Shown piece after piece: positions 44,393 to 53,252 of a DNA stretch of 64,000 nucleotides. The notes below the pieces were generated by a model, which worked only from the letters and a program-made list of their open reading frames with translations, was not told where the DNA came from and searched no databases. The position numbers and the translations under genes were made by a program. Within the stretch, counting starts at the first letter, position 1, and the number at the start of each line of letters is the position of its first letter. Origin of the DNA: AP-15 sp963755435 (lineage in GTDB: Bacteria; Pseudomonadota; Alphaproteobacteria; ATCC43930; CGMCC-115725); NCBI GenBank assembly GCA_963755435.1, contig CAVWJX010000009.1, positions 124,001 to 188,000 of the forward strand, written 5' to 3'.

Positions 44393-45592
44393 ATGGCAGG
44401 TAAGTCGGCGCATTTCGGCCTGCGCGAGCGGCCGCCCACCCCGGCGATCCGGCCGTTCGCGCTGCCGCCGCGGATGCAGCCGATGCTCGACCGCGCGCGC
44501 AGCGGCCTGGCCGAGCCGTTCCGCGGCGTCGCCGTCGCCGGCGAGTTGGCGCCGGGGCTGTTCGCGCTCGGCAAAACCGGCGTCTCGCTGGCCCCGCTGG
44601 TCGAGGCGGCGCGCGCGTTCTTGGCGGCGCTGACCCCGCCGCAGCGCGAGGCCGCGAGCTTCGCGATCGACGACGAGGCCTGGCGTAAATGGTCGAACAT
44701 CCACCCGTGGCTGATGCGCCACGGGGTGTGCCTCGCCGATCTCGGCCACGACCAGCGCGAAGTCGCACTGGCGCTGCTGCGCGAGAGCCTGAGCGCTGCC
44801 GGCTATCAATCCGCCCGCGACGTGATGCGGCTCAACCAGCACGCGCTCGAGATCACCGGCAAGCCCGAGGAATATGGCGAATGGCTCTATTGGGTCAGCC
44901 TTTTCGGCACCCCCGCGCCGGATGCGCCATGGGGCTGGCAGATCGACGGCCATCATTTGAACCTCAATTGCTTCGTGCTCGGCGATCAGCTGGTGCTGAC
45001 GCCCAATTTCATGGGCTCGGAGCCGGTGCTGGCCCGCTCCGGCAAATACCAGGGGACCCGCGTCTTCGCCGCCGAGGAGGAACGGGGCTATGCGCTAATG
45101 CGGGCACTCTCGGCCGAGGAGCGGCAGCGGGCGACGATCGGCCGGGATCTGCCCGCCGAGCTCTTGACCGCCGCCTTCAACGACAACCGGCGGATCGACC
45201 CGGCTGGCATCCGCTATGATGAACTGCCGCCCGAGGGCCGCGACCGCCTCGAAGCGCTGCTGGCGACCTACACCGGGCGGATCCGCCCGGGCCACGCCGA
45301 GATCCGCTGGGCCGAAGCGAAGCGCCATTTGGGCGAGACGCGCTTTGCCTGGATCGGCGCCTTCGACGATGCGAGCCCGTTCTATTACCGCATCCTGAGC
45401 CCGGTGATCCTGGTCGAGTTCGACCATCAATCGGGCATCATGTACGACAACGACCAGCCCTCGCGCGACCACATCCACACCGTCGTGCGCACCCCCAACG
45501 GCAACGATTACGGCAAGGACCTGCTGCGCCAGCACTACGCCCGCCACGACCACGCCCACCCGATCGCGGCGCAGCGCCAGCCCGCGCCCTGA
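44393..45592 (+). CDS. DUF3500 domain protein
   Basis: A 399-residue cytoplasmic protein. The ATG at 44393 follows CAGGAGGAG. Seen: WSNIHPWLMRHGVCLADLGH, ALLRESLSAAGYQSARDVMR, YWVSLFGTPAPDAPWGWQI, DGHHLNLNCFVLGDQLVLTP (His-rich) and IMYDNDQPSRDHIHTVVRTP with a His-rich C-terminus (RHDHAHP). The conserved His residues suggest a metal site. The family has no firmly known reaction. It stands alone between the small protein and the decarboxylase-like gene. Confidence 0.85.
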   Translation: MAGKSAHFGLRERPPTPAIRPFALPPRMQPMLDRARSGLAEPFRGVAVAGELAPGLFALGKTGVSLAPLVEAARAFLAALTPPQREAASFAIDDEAWRKWSNIHPWLMRHGVCLADLGHDQREVALALLRESLSAAGYQSARDVMRLNQHALEITGKPEEYGEWLYWVSLFGTPAPDAPWGWQIDGHHLNLNCFVLGDQLVLTPNFMGSEPVLARSGKYQGTRVFAAEEERGYALMRALSAEERQRATIGRDLPAELLTAAFNDNRRIDPAGIRYDELPPEGRDRLEALLATYTGRIRPGHAEIRWAEAKRHLGETRFAWIGAFDDASPFYYRILSPVILVEFDHQSGIMYDNDQPSRDHIHTVVRTPNGNDYGKDLLRQHYARHDHAHPIAAQRQPAP

Positions 45593-45790
45593 GGCGCCGC
45601 GCGGTTCGCTCCCACCATTCCCGCGAAAGCGCAGGAAGCTTGGCGGCCCGATCAATGCTCGCCATGGCGCGAAAGCTGCTGACCGCGGTGGGGCAACTGG
45701 CGGGAACATGCTTGGTTTTTGGTGTTTACGGGCGGCAGCGTCTCGGGGCGCGTCGAACACACCATCAATCTATCTTGTCGGAAAGCCGAA

Positions 45791-45818
45791 AAGAAAAGGG
45801 GCCGCCGAAGCGGCCCCC
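45791..45818 (-). terminator. Intrinsic terminator of the decarboxylase-like gene
   Basis: On the minus strand GGGGCCGC-TTCG-GCGGCCCC forms a perfect 8-base-pair stem with a tetraloop (45798-45817), followed by TTTTCTTTTC. It lies about 66 bases past the stop codon. Confidence 0.85.
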
Positions 45819-45883
45819 AAATTCGTGGATGGCCGGGCCGAGCCCGGCGATGCCAGCTTTGTGCCGTTACGGTCGCAAACTGG

Positions 45884-47542
45884 TCAGCTGTGCCAGCGGA
45901 AGGCTTGCGGTTTGCGGGCGGAGCCTTGGCTGAGCACGATGTTGACGAGGGCGGGGCCACGGTGGTTCATCGCCTCGTCGAGCGCGCCCTTGATGTCCTT
46001 CGGGTCCTCGACAAAAAAGCCCTTCCCGCCAAACGCTTCCATGACCTTGTCATAACGCGCGCCGTAGATCAGGGTGTTCGGCCGCATGTTGAACATCGGG
46101 TTTTCCGGGATCTCCTCCATGCCGGGGCCGATGCCGCCATTGTTCAGAACCACGATCTTGACCGGAAGGTTGTAGCGACAGAGTGTCTCCATCTCCATGC
46201 CCGAAAAGCCGATCGCCGAGTTGCCCGACAGGTGGATGACCGGACGGTCGGGGTGCACGACGGCGGCGGCGATCGCCTGCCCGAGTCCCAGCCCCATCGT
46301 GCCGTAGGTGCCGGCATTAAGGCAGGCCTTGGCGCTGAACACCGGCAGCATCGTCAGCCCGATATCCATCGTGCCGGCGCCCTCGGCCGACAGGATCGAG
46401 TTCCGCGGCATCCAGGCGGCGATGTCCTTGAAAGCGCGGTAGTAGGTCGCCGGGGCGCTGTCGTCGTCGATCTGCGGCTTGATCTGCGCGGCGTTCTCGG
46501 CCGCCTTCTTGGCGATCATCTGCCGCCACGGCGATTCCTTCGGGTGGAACCACTGGCTCCCGCTGAGCGCCTGGTTTAGCTGTTGCATGATCGCCTTGCC
46601 GTCGCCGACCAGCGCTACCTCGGTCGCCTTGTTGTGGCCGATCTCCTCGGGGGCGATGTCGAGCTGGATGACCTTCATGTCCTTGGCGTAGCGCGGCGGC
46701 TGACCGAAATGGAAGATCCAGTTGAAGCGCGCGCCCATCAGGAACACGACATCGGCGTTCTGCAACGCGAGGGTGCGAGCGGCCGCGACCGACAGCGGGT
46801 GGTCGTCGGGCATGATCCCCTTGCCCATCGGCGAGCGCAGGAAGGGCAATTGCGTCTTCTCGATAAAGGAGCGCACCTCGCTCTCGGCATTGGCCCAGGC
46901 CATCCCCTTGCCGACCAGAACGAGCGGCCGCTCGGCGCGCTCGAGCAGATGCAAGGCCTCCTCGACGTTGTCCTGGGGTGCGATCGTGCGCGGCGGATCG
47001 GGGGTCTTCTGGACCTGCACGACTTTGTCGAGATCGCATTTGCCGGTGATGATGTTGTCTGGCATGTCGAGATAGGTGCCGCCCGGCCGGCCATAGATCG
47101 CGTGTCGGGTCGCCATCTCGACGTAGTACGGGATGCGCTCGACCGTATCGATCGCATGCGCGAACTTGCACAACGGCGAGGCGATCACGACCTGGCGCTC
47201 TTCCTGGAAGGCGCCCATGCCGCCGCGATAGGTCTCCGAAGCGCCGCCGATCAGGATCATCGGCCAGCAATTCTGCTGCGCGTCGGCGAGCCCAGCGAGA
47301 CCGTGAACGACGCCCGGGCCGGTGACGACGATGCAGGCGCCGGGCCGCCCGGTCAGATAGCCGTAGGCGCGCGCCGCATAGGAAGCGGCCTGCTCGTTGC
47401 GCATGCCGATATAGGCGACACCTTCCTTTTGCGCCGCGGCGGCGATCGGCCCGACGGGAAACCCGACGACCCCGAACAAATGGTCGATACCCTGCTGCTT
47501 CAGGCTCCTCGCCATCAAGGTGGCGCCGTCGATCTCAGCCAT
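45884..47542 (-). CDS. ThDP enzyme, oxalyl-CoA decarboxylase/2-hydroxyacyl-CoA lyase type
   Basis: A 552-residue thiamine-diphosphate enzyme. The catalytic Glu lies in YIGMRNEQAASYAARAYGYL; the middle domain has PLVLVGKGMAWANAESEVR and VVFLMGARFNWIFHFGQPP; the ThDP/Mg site is GNSAIGFSGMEMETLCRYNL with VLNNGGIG. The C-terminal KPQAFRWHS matches 2-hydroxyacyl-CoA lyases. These enzymes split oxalyl-CoA or 2-hydroxyacyl-CoA to formyl-CoA. No formyl-CoA transferase (frc) gene is nearby, which makes an oxalate role less certain. It is monocistronic and followed by a strong terminator. Confidence 0.87.
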   Translation of the reverse strand: MAEIDGATLMARSLKQQGIDHLFGVVGFPVGPIAAAAQKEGVAYIGMRNEQAASYAARAYGYLTGRPGACIVVTGPGVVHGLAGLADAQQNCWPMILIGGASETYRGGMGAFQEERQVVIASPLCKFAHAIDTVERIPYYVEMATRHAIYGRPGGTYLDMPDNIITGKCDLDKVVQVQKTPDPPRTIAPQDNVEEALHLLERAERPLVLVGKGMAWANAESEVRSFIEKTQLPFLRSPMGKGIMPDDHPLSVAAARTLALQNADVVFLMGARFNWIFHFGQPPRYAKDMKVIQLDIAPEEIGHNKATEVALVGDGKAIMQQLNQALSGSQWFHPKESPWRQMIAKKAAENAAQIKPQIDDDSAPATYYRAFKDIAAWMPRNSILSAEGAGTMDIGLTMLPVFSAKACLNAGTYGTMGLGLGQAIAAAVVHPDRPVIHLSGNSAIGFSGMEMETLCRYNLPVKIVVLNNGGIGPGMEEIPENPMFNMRPNTLIYGARYDKVMEAFGGKGFFVEDPKDIKGALDEAMNHRGPALVNIVLSQGSARKPQAFRWHS

Positions 47543-47862
47543 GTTTCTCTCCCGTGTGTTGGGGCGGACCGCGACCGATGTGCGAGACGCCGCCGGGCCC
47601 GGTTGTCGAAGAAGTCTGCGCGGCAGAGATTACGCGCTTATCACGGGCCGGGGAAAGGCTTATCCGGAATAGGGAGCTTGCCGCCGGCCGGTCACGCGCC
47701 AATAGCAGCCGATGTGCCCGCGGCGGATCGCGCCGACCATTCTTCGATGGCCTGAGCGGCGGTGAGCCGGCGGTCGCCGGGATCGCCATCGGGCGTTACC
47801 CAGCGGTTTCGGCCCGCGGGTTCGCCCAAATTGGCGGCCGGACGGCGTCGGGCGGTCGGCGG
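47543..47862. other. Intergenic stretch beside ISAs1
   Basis: About 320 bases. A minus-strand frame reads GRNRWVTPDGDPGDRRLTAA and AIEEWSARSA, which could be the tail of an unrecognised gene cut by the insertion sequence, but this is weak. The left end of the ISAs1 element must lie close to 47850; I could not find its inverted repeats. Confidence 0.3.
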
Positions 47863-48969
47863 TCAGGCCTGGGTGATCAGCTGTGCCAGGTAATCGTTCT
47901 TCCAGGCGGCGAGGTTGATCTTGCCGCGCAGCGAGACCTTGGAGCGGTCGTTATGCATCAGGTTCAGAGCCATGTGCCGCAAGATCGCCAGGTTGTAGGG
48001 ACTGTTGTCCATGCGGCTCCTGACCTGGCTCTCGTTCATGACGACGTTCAGCACCCAGTGCAGGCGGTTCTCCACGCCCCAATGCGAGCGTACCGCCTGG
48101 CCCAGGCGCTCGGGCGACAGCGGCGCGCTCAACAGGTAATAGGCCGTCTCGGTCGTAGTCCGGGGTGCGGTCTTGCCGGTCGTGGCACGGGTGCGGACAA
48201 CCCGGCCAATCGCGGCCAGGCCCGGCCACTGGTGGCGCTCCTGCAGCAGTTCGATGTCGGTCGAAACCAGGCTGGTGCGGGTCTCGAACCGGCCATGATC
48301 GTTGTCGGTGGTCGAATGGCTCGCGGCCTTTCGGTGCTGGGGAGCGGCGAAAAGGCGGATCACATCGGCATGCAGCGCGTGATGGTTGCCTTTGAGCGCC
48401 AGCACATAATCGCCGCCGCGACAGACGATCCGGCGGCCGATGTCGCGCTGGCAATTGAGCGCGTCGGTGGTGACGATCCTACCCTGCAGCGCCAGCATGT
48501 CGATCAGCTTGGCGACCGCGGTGGTTTCCCTGGTCTTGGCCGTCGTCGCAATCTGGGCCAGCACCAGGCGGGTGTCGCAGCACCAGGCACTGATCATGTG
48601 CAGCGCCGATCCCGGATGGCTCGGATCGATCGGCCGGCGCAATACTTTGCCGTCGATGGCAATGACCCCGGTGCAGGTCTCGCTGAACCGCGCCATGAAC
48701 TTTTGGAAGCAGGCGCGGAACTGGTCGGGATCGAGCTGACGAAACACCCGGCTGAAGGTGTCGTGGCTCGGCACCCCGTTTTTGAGCTGCAAAAAGTTGC
48801 CGAGAAACTCTTGCTTGGCCTCGGCAAAGACCGCCATGTCGACCGCGGTCTGGCCGCCGGAGAGGACGGCGCACAGCGCGATCATCAGAATTTCCCAAAG
48901 GTCGTGGCGTCTGGCCCCGCCAGAGCGCGGGTCCTTCAGCTCCCCAAAACAGTCGCCCAGCCCTTGCAT
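47863..48969 (-). CDS. ISAs1 family transposase
   Basis: A 368-residue DDE transposase that appears intact. N-terminal associated domain: FGELKDPRSGGARRHDLWEI and ALCAVLSGGQTAVDMAVFAE. Catalytic region: CTGVIAIDGKVLRRPIDPSH (first Asp), IVTTDALNCQRDIGRRIV (second Asp) and VRSHWGVENRLHWVLNVVMN (Glu). The start at 48969 follows GGAGGGTACC. The frame stays open to 49116, but the leader is not family-like. It is the only transposase in the window without visible damage, so this element may be young or still mobile. Confidence 0.9.
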   Translation of the reverse strand: MQGLGDCFGELKDPRSGGARRHDLWEILMIALCAVLSGGQTAVDMAVFAEAKQEFLGNFLQLKNGVPSHDTFSRVFRQLDPDQFRACFQKFMARFSETCTGVIAIDGKVLRRPIDPSHPGSALHMISAWCCDTRLVLAQIATTAKTRETTAVAKLIDMLALQGRIVTTDALNCQRDIGRRIVCRGGDYVLALKGNHHALHADVIRLFAAPQHRKAASHSTTDNDHGRFETRTSLVSTDIELLQERHQWPGLAAIGRVVRTRATTGKTAPRTTTETAYYLLSAPLSPERLGQAVRSHWGVENRLHWVLNVVMNESQVRSRMDNSPYNLAILRHMALNLMHNDRSKVSLRGKINLAAWKNDYLAQLITQA

Positions 48970-49705
48970 GGTACCCTCCGCAGCGCTGCGACATGCCTCA
49001 ATGCGACCGCCAACGTCGCTGTCGGTAGCAGCCGAACCGCCGCCGCGGCCGCCGGCGAGGCGGCGATCTAAATATCGGCAAGGTTCCGAACCAGTCTTTC
49101 CAAGTGAAGAGGCCACCTAGAGCAGCAATCGATCGGTCTCCGGCAGTTTGGCATGTTTGCCTCTTCGCCCTAGCCGGAGCGCAACCGCTTTGTAAGCTTG
49201 GCTGAAACGATGAGAGCCTATTGCAGAAACCCGTCCGCATTGTCGGTGGCCGCCGCTTTGTTTCGTTCGTCGGGGCAAAGAATTTCGCGGACTCGGTCAG
49301 CGATCCGTCGCCAATTGCGTCACCGCTCCGTCAAAAGTGATTTCGCCTCTTATTTAACATGTGATGCATCCAATTCAGCTTGGGATGCGTGCCGCGGGCC
49401 ATCGATTTAGGTTACCGATAATGGTATTGTGCATATATGCTACACGTATAGGGAGTTATTCGGGAAGGCCCTTGCGCAAACGAGGCACGTCGGAACGGGT
49501 CTGCACGCTGGCGGCGAGGCTCGCCTAATGCGAAAGCATCGCTCGGCCATTTGTCGTATTGATTTTGCCTGACGACCGCCGGGACGTTTTTCTGACGGCT
49601 GCGACGCTAATCTTAATCAATCGACGGCGGCAGCGGTCGTAGCCTGACGCCGGCCCACCGAAGACCCGAATACCCCGAGCCAACCCATATGGGGGTGATG
49701 CTCCG
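48970..49705. other. Gene-free stretch with an AT-rich part
   Basis: About 735 bases between the ISAs1 transposase and the PP-loop gene. No protein is recognised. The left part includes the right end of ISAs1. The interval 49330-49470 is clearly AT-richer and includes the perfect 10-base palindrome GCATATATGC (49431-49440); it probably holds the promoter of the next gene. Confidence 0.4.
49429..49447. promoter_or_regulatory. Palindrome GCATATATGC upstream of the PP-loop gene
   Basis: The sequence TGTGCATATATGCTACACG has a perfect 10-base palindromic core (49431-49440) flanked by TGT and ACA, in an AT-rich island about 260 bases before the gene start. It could be an operator or part of the promoter. 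Confidence 0.4.
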
Positions 49706-50923
49706 ATGCTGATTAGAAATCTTGCCCAGAGGGTGACCGGCGAAGCGCGGATCAGCTCCGCGACCGTCAGCTGGGAGGATCGGGACTTTCCCGATCAGGT
49801 GCTGAGCTTCGAGATCGGGGACGAGGGTGGCACAACCGGGGAGGGCGAGGCTGGCGATGAATGCCACCCGCGGCCCAGCGCCGACGCGTTTCTCGCCGCC
49901 TGCTTTCCTCTCGCCGCGGTCCACGGTGAGAAGCGGGTGCGCATCGAAGACCGGCCCTGCCCGATGCTGGTCGAGGGGCTGCGCACCGTCCATGCATGGT
50001 GGTCGAGCTGGGGCGGGATGCCGCCCCTGGCGCCCGAGATCGAGGCGGCGGGCGACGGCCCGCGCCCGGGTGCGGGCCGGCGCGCCAACCGGGATGCGGG
50101 CGGCGAGCGGCGCGGCGCCTGCTTTTTATCGGGTGGGGTAGACGGTCTGCACATGCTGATGCGCAATCACCGCGCCTACGATCCGGACGACCCCGCCTAT
50201 ATCCGCACGGCATTGTTCATCCACGGGTTCGACATCGGCAAAAAGGCCTGCAATCCGGAGAATGAGCATTATCGGATGGCTCTGGGCCGGCTCAGATCGC
50301 TGGCCGTCGAGACCGGGATCCGGATCGTCCCGTGCCGCACCAATCTGCGTCATTTGCCGACCCTGCCGGGCTTTTGGACGCACCGCCAGAATGGGTCGGC
50401 ATTGGCGGCCGTCGGACATGCCGCAATCCGCGGGCCGGCTTATCTGTTCATCGGCAGCACCTATCATTTGGCCGAGCTGGTGCCGCTCGGCTCGCATCCC
50501 GCTGTCGACGTCCAATTCTCCAGCCAGCGCATCAGCTTCGTTCACGAAGGGGCGCGCTTTTCGCGGGTCGATAAGGTGCGCGAGCTGGCGAGCTGGCCGG
50601 GCGCCCTCGCGGCGTTGCGGGTCTGCCCGGCCAACCGCGCCGGCGCGGCCAATTGCGGGGCGTGCGAGAAATGCCTCGAGACCCGGCTCGAGCTGTTGGC
50701 CGCCGGTATCGATGAAACTCCCGCCTTCGGGCCGAGTGCGACGCCGATCGAGCTGTGGGAAGCGGCCGAGCCGGTGCCGAGCTTCGACCGCGCCCTGCGC
50801 TACCAGGCATTGCTGGCGCCGCTGCAAGCGCGCGGCTTCGGCGCTCTTTGTCGGATACTCGAAGAAAAGATCGGCGCCTATCGCCAACAAGTCCGCCAAG
50901 GCGTGAGGTGGCCCGAAATTTGA
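49706..50923 (+). CDS. QueC/ExsB-like PP-loop protein of unknown function
   Basis: A 405-residue protein. At residues 142-147 it has SGGVDG (context ACFLSGGVDGLHMLMRNH), the pyrophosphate-loop motif of N-type ATP pyrophosphatases but with Gly for the usual Ser. At Cys 307, 317, 320 and 323 (C-x9-CGACEKC) it has the spacing of the QueC zinc site. In between are LFIHGFDIGKKACNPENEHY and AAVGHAAIRGPAYLFIGSTY. The N-terminal ~135 residues are not family-like and include a disordered Gly/Arg segment. QueC makes 7-cyano-7-deazaguanine; this protein is much longer and is probably a different ligase. It precedes a SARP-type regulator by 127 bases on the same strand. Confidence 0.75.
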   Translation: MLIRNLAQRVTGEARISSATVSWEDRDFPDQVLSFEIGDEGGTTGEGEAGDECHPRPSADAFLAACFPLAAVHGEKRVRIEDRPCPMLVEGLRTVHAWWSSWGGMPPLAPEIEAAGDGPRPGAGRRANRDAGGERRGACFLSGGVDGLHMLMRNHRAYDPDDPAYIRTALFIHGFDIGKKACNPENEHYRMALGRLRSLAVETGIRIVPCRTNLRHLPTLPGFWTHRQNGSALAAVGHAAIRGPAYLFIGSTYHLAELVPLGSHPAVDVQFSSQRISFVHEGARFSRVDKVRELASWPGALAALRVCPANRAGAANCGACEKCLETRLELLAAGIDETPAFGPSATPIELWEAAEPVPSFDRALRYQALLAPLQARGFGALCRILEEKIGAYRQQVRQGVRWPEI

Positions 50924-50978
50924 CCGCCGTCGGCGAGAGTTCTGGCGACATTCCTCTTGCTGGCGCCAGCAGCTCGCT

Positions 50979-51005
50979 TCAAAGTGGTCAAATGGAAATC
51001 AATTT
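50979..51005 (+). promoter_or_regulatory. TCAA heptad direct repeats before the SARP-type gene
   Basis: Three direct repeats TCAAAGT (50979-50985), TCAAATG (50988-50994) and TCAATTT (50999-51005) start 9 and 11 bases apart, about 45-70 bases before the ATG at 51050. SARP regulators of Streptomyces bind heptad direct repeats with 11-base spacing, so self-control is plausible, but such short AT-rich repeats can occur by chance. Confidence 0.35.
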
Positions 51006-51049
51006 TTCGTGATCGTAATCGGCACTGGAATTGATAGCCGCACATTGGG

Positions 51050-53161
51050 ATGGTAGCGATGGCATTGCTGATCGGCCTTCTCGGACCTCTGATCATCGAA
51101 GGCGAGGATCGCCAGTTCGGAAAGGTCCCGCGAAAGGCGCGGGCTCTGCTCGCCTATATGGCGGCCCAGCGCGGCCGTGCAGTCAGCCGCGAACGGCTCT
51201 CCGATCTGCTGTGGCCCTATCAGGGATCGGATCAGGCGCGCCACAGTCTGCGCAATTGTCTGTTGGAGTTGCGAAAGGCGTTGGCGCCGACCGCCGGCCG
51301 CCACCTGGCCGCCGAGTTCGCCAATTGCCGGCTTCAGGCGGTCGACGTCGACATCGAACATTTCGAGCGGCTGTCGCGTTCGTCGAACCGCGCCGAATTG
51401 CTCGCCGCGGCGGAGCTCTATCGCGGCGAATTCCTGGCCGACTTCGTCATCGATTCCGAACCGTTCCAGGACTGGCTCGCCGCCGAGCGGGATCGCACGC
51501 TCGACCTCATTTGCACGGTGCTGCAGCGCCTGACTACGCTGCAGGACCAGGCCGGCGAGCATGATGCGGCGATCCAATCGGCGCGCCGGCTGGCCGGGCT
51601 CGATCCGCTCTCGGAGATCGGCCAGCGGGCGCTGATCCGCGCTTATGCGCATGCCGGCAGGCGGCCGGAGGCGCTCCGACAGTACCGCACCTGCGCCGAG
51701 ATCCTGAAGCGCGAACTGGGCGTGGCGCCAGACGCCGAAACACAGGCCCTGGCCAACGAAATCGCCCATTCCGGCGCGATCGGCGAGGGCGCTCCGGCCG
51801 GCCGCAGCGTCGAGATGCCGTATCGCGACATGGCGGCCGTGCCGAACCCGCTCGACCGGTCCGCGAACCCCGGCTTGGCGGTCAAACCATCGCTCCACAG
51901 ATATCCGGCGCCGATCGAAAAAAGGGCGGCCGCGCAATGGCCTTGCGTGCTGCCGAGCGTTGCCGTGGCGGTGGCGCCGCTGCGCAATCTGACCGGCGAT
52001 CCCAAGCAGCAATATCTGGTCGAGGCGTTCTCCGACGACCTGGTCACCGATCTATTGCGCCACGGCCGCGGACTGGCGCTGGCCCGGATCAACGACGAGC
52101 GACGGCCGCCCGGCCCGCCGGCGCGGATGGCCGATGCCGAGACCGAATACGTCGTTACCGGCAGCGCCCAGCGCAGCGGCCCGGCGACGTTGCGGGTCAA
52201 CATGCAGATCACCAAGGCCACCGGGGAATATTGCTGGGCGGATCGCTATGAGTTCGATCCCGACGAGCTCGAACCAATCCAGACCGAGATTACCCGCCGG
52301 ATCTCCCGCGAGCTTCACCTCCTCGTGTTGCAACAGGCGAGCCGCCGCGCCGCACTGGCCGCCGGTGACGAGTTCGGGGTCAATGAGTGCCTTTCGCGGG
52401 CGACGAATGCGCTCAAGGGCAGGATCACCCCGGAGCTCACCGCCGAAGCGCAAAGCTGGCTCCTGAGCGCGCTCGCCAGCGATCCACGCAATGTCGAAGC
52501 GCTGACCGGGCTCGCGTTCACCTGCCAGCACGTCGTCAGCCAACCCTGGTGGGGCGATCCGCAGGCCGTGGCAATTGCCTCCGATCTGGGGCGTGAAGTT
52601 GTCGGGCTGGCGCTGGCGCTGGCGCCGGGGCACGCCATCGCCCATTGCATCCAGGGAATGCTGCGCTCGGCGGCCGGGCAGCTGGCCGAGGCGGATGAGG
52701 CGTTCGAGCGCGCCCTCCTCGCCGACCGGCGGTTGGGCATCGCCCATGCCTTCGCCGGCTACAACGCGGTCTTTCGCGGTCACGCCGAAGAGACCATGCC
52801 CGCGGTCGAGCGCGCCATGCGCCTCGACCAGACCGATCGCCGTTGCAGTACCTGGTTTTTCTTTGGCGGGTTCGCCGAGCTCCTGCTTGGCCGCACCGAA
52901 GCCTCGATCGCCCTGCTGCGCAAATCCCTCGATCGCAATCCGATCTATGGCAGCGCGCAGCTGTTCCTGATGGCGGCGCTGTCCTCGAGCGGGCGGGCCA
53001 GCGAAGCCGTCCGGATCGCGGCATCGTTCCGCGAGCATTACCCCGAATACCGCCTGAATTCATTCGAGCAGCTGTGGCTGTCGCGATCGAACTCGCCGGT
53101 CTATCGTTCCCAGATCGCCCCGGTGTTCGAAAGCATCCGCGGCCTTGGCGCCGCAGGCTGA
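51050..53161 (+). CDS. SARP-type regulator: winged helix, BTAD, TolB-like segment and TPR repeats
   Basis: A 703-residue protein. Residues ~6-80 are a winged-helix domain (PRKARALLAYMAAQRGRAVS, RERLSDLLWPY); ~95-240 the bacterial transcriptional activation domain (YRGEFLADFVIDSEPFQDWL; GLDPLSEIGQRALIRAYAHA). Around residues 305-400 is the 'VAPLRNLTGDPKQQYLVEAF' with 'SDDLVTDLL' segment found in adenylate-cyclase-like and TolB-like regulators, and the last ~250 residues are helical TPR-type repeats. Such proteins act as one-component regulators. The upstream PP-loop gene is the obvious candidate target or partner. It ends 92 bases before the stop of the convergent ThDP gene. Confidence 0.87.
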   Translation: MVAMALLIGLLGPLIIEGEDRQFGKVPRKARALLAYMAAQRGRAVSRERLSDLLWPYQGSDQARHSLRNCLLELRKALAPTAGRHLAAEFANCRLQAVDVDIEHFERLSRSSNRAELLAAAELYRGEFLADFVIDSEPFQDWLAAERDRTLDLICTVLQRLTTLQDQAGEHDAAIQSARRLAGLDPLSEIGQRALIRAYAHAGRRPEALRQYRTCAEILKRELGVAPDAETQALANEIAHSGAIGEGAPAGRSVEMPYRDMAAVPNPLDRSANPGLAVKPSLHRYPAPIEKRAAAQWPCVLPSVAVAVAPLRNLTGDPKQQYLVEAFSDDLVTDLLRHGRGLALARINDERRPPGPPARMADAETEYVVTGSAQRSGPATLRVNMQITKATGEYCWADRYEFDPDELEPIQTEITRRISRELHLLVLQQASRRAALAAGDEFGVNECLSRATNALKGRITPELTAEAQSWLLSALASDPRNVEALTGLAFTCQHVVSQPWWGDPQAVAIASDLGREVVGLALALAPGHAIAHCIQGMLRSAAGQLAEADEAFERALLADRRLGIAHAFAGYNAVFRGHAEETMPAVERAMRLDQTDRRCSTWFFFGGFAELLLGRTEASIALLRKSLDRNPIYGSAQLFLMAALSSSGRASEAVRIAASFREHYPEYRLNSFEQLWLSRSNSPVYRSQIAPVFESIRGLGAAG

Positions 53162-53252
53162 AGGGGGGCTTGTCCGGCGTCAGGCGATGACCGGGCGATG
53201 CGCCGGCCCGATCGGGCGGTCCGCCTAGCCGCGCGCGCCCCGGGCGGAGATG

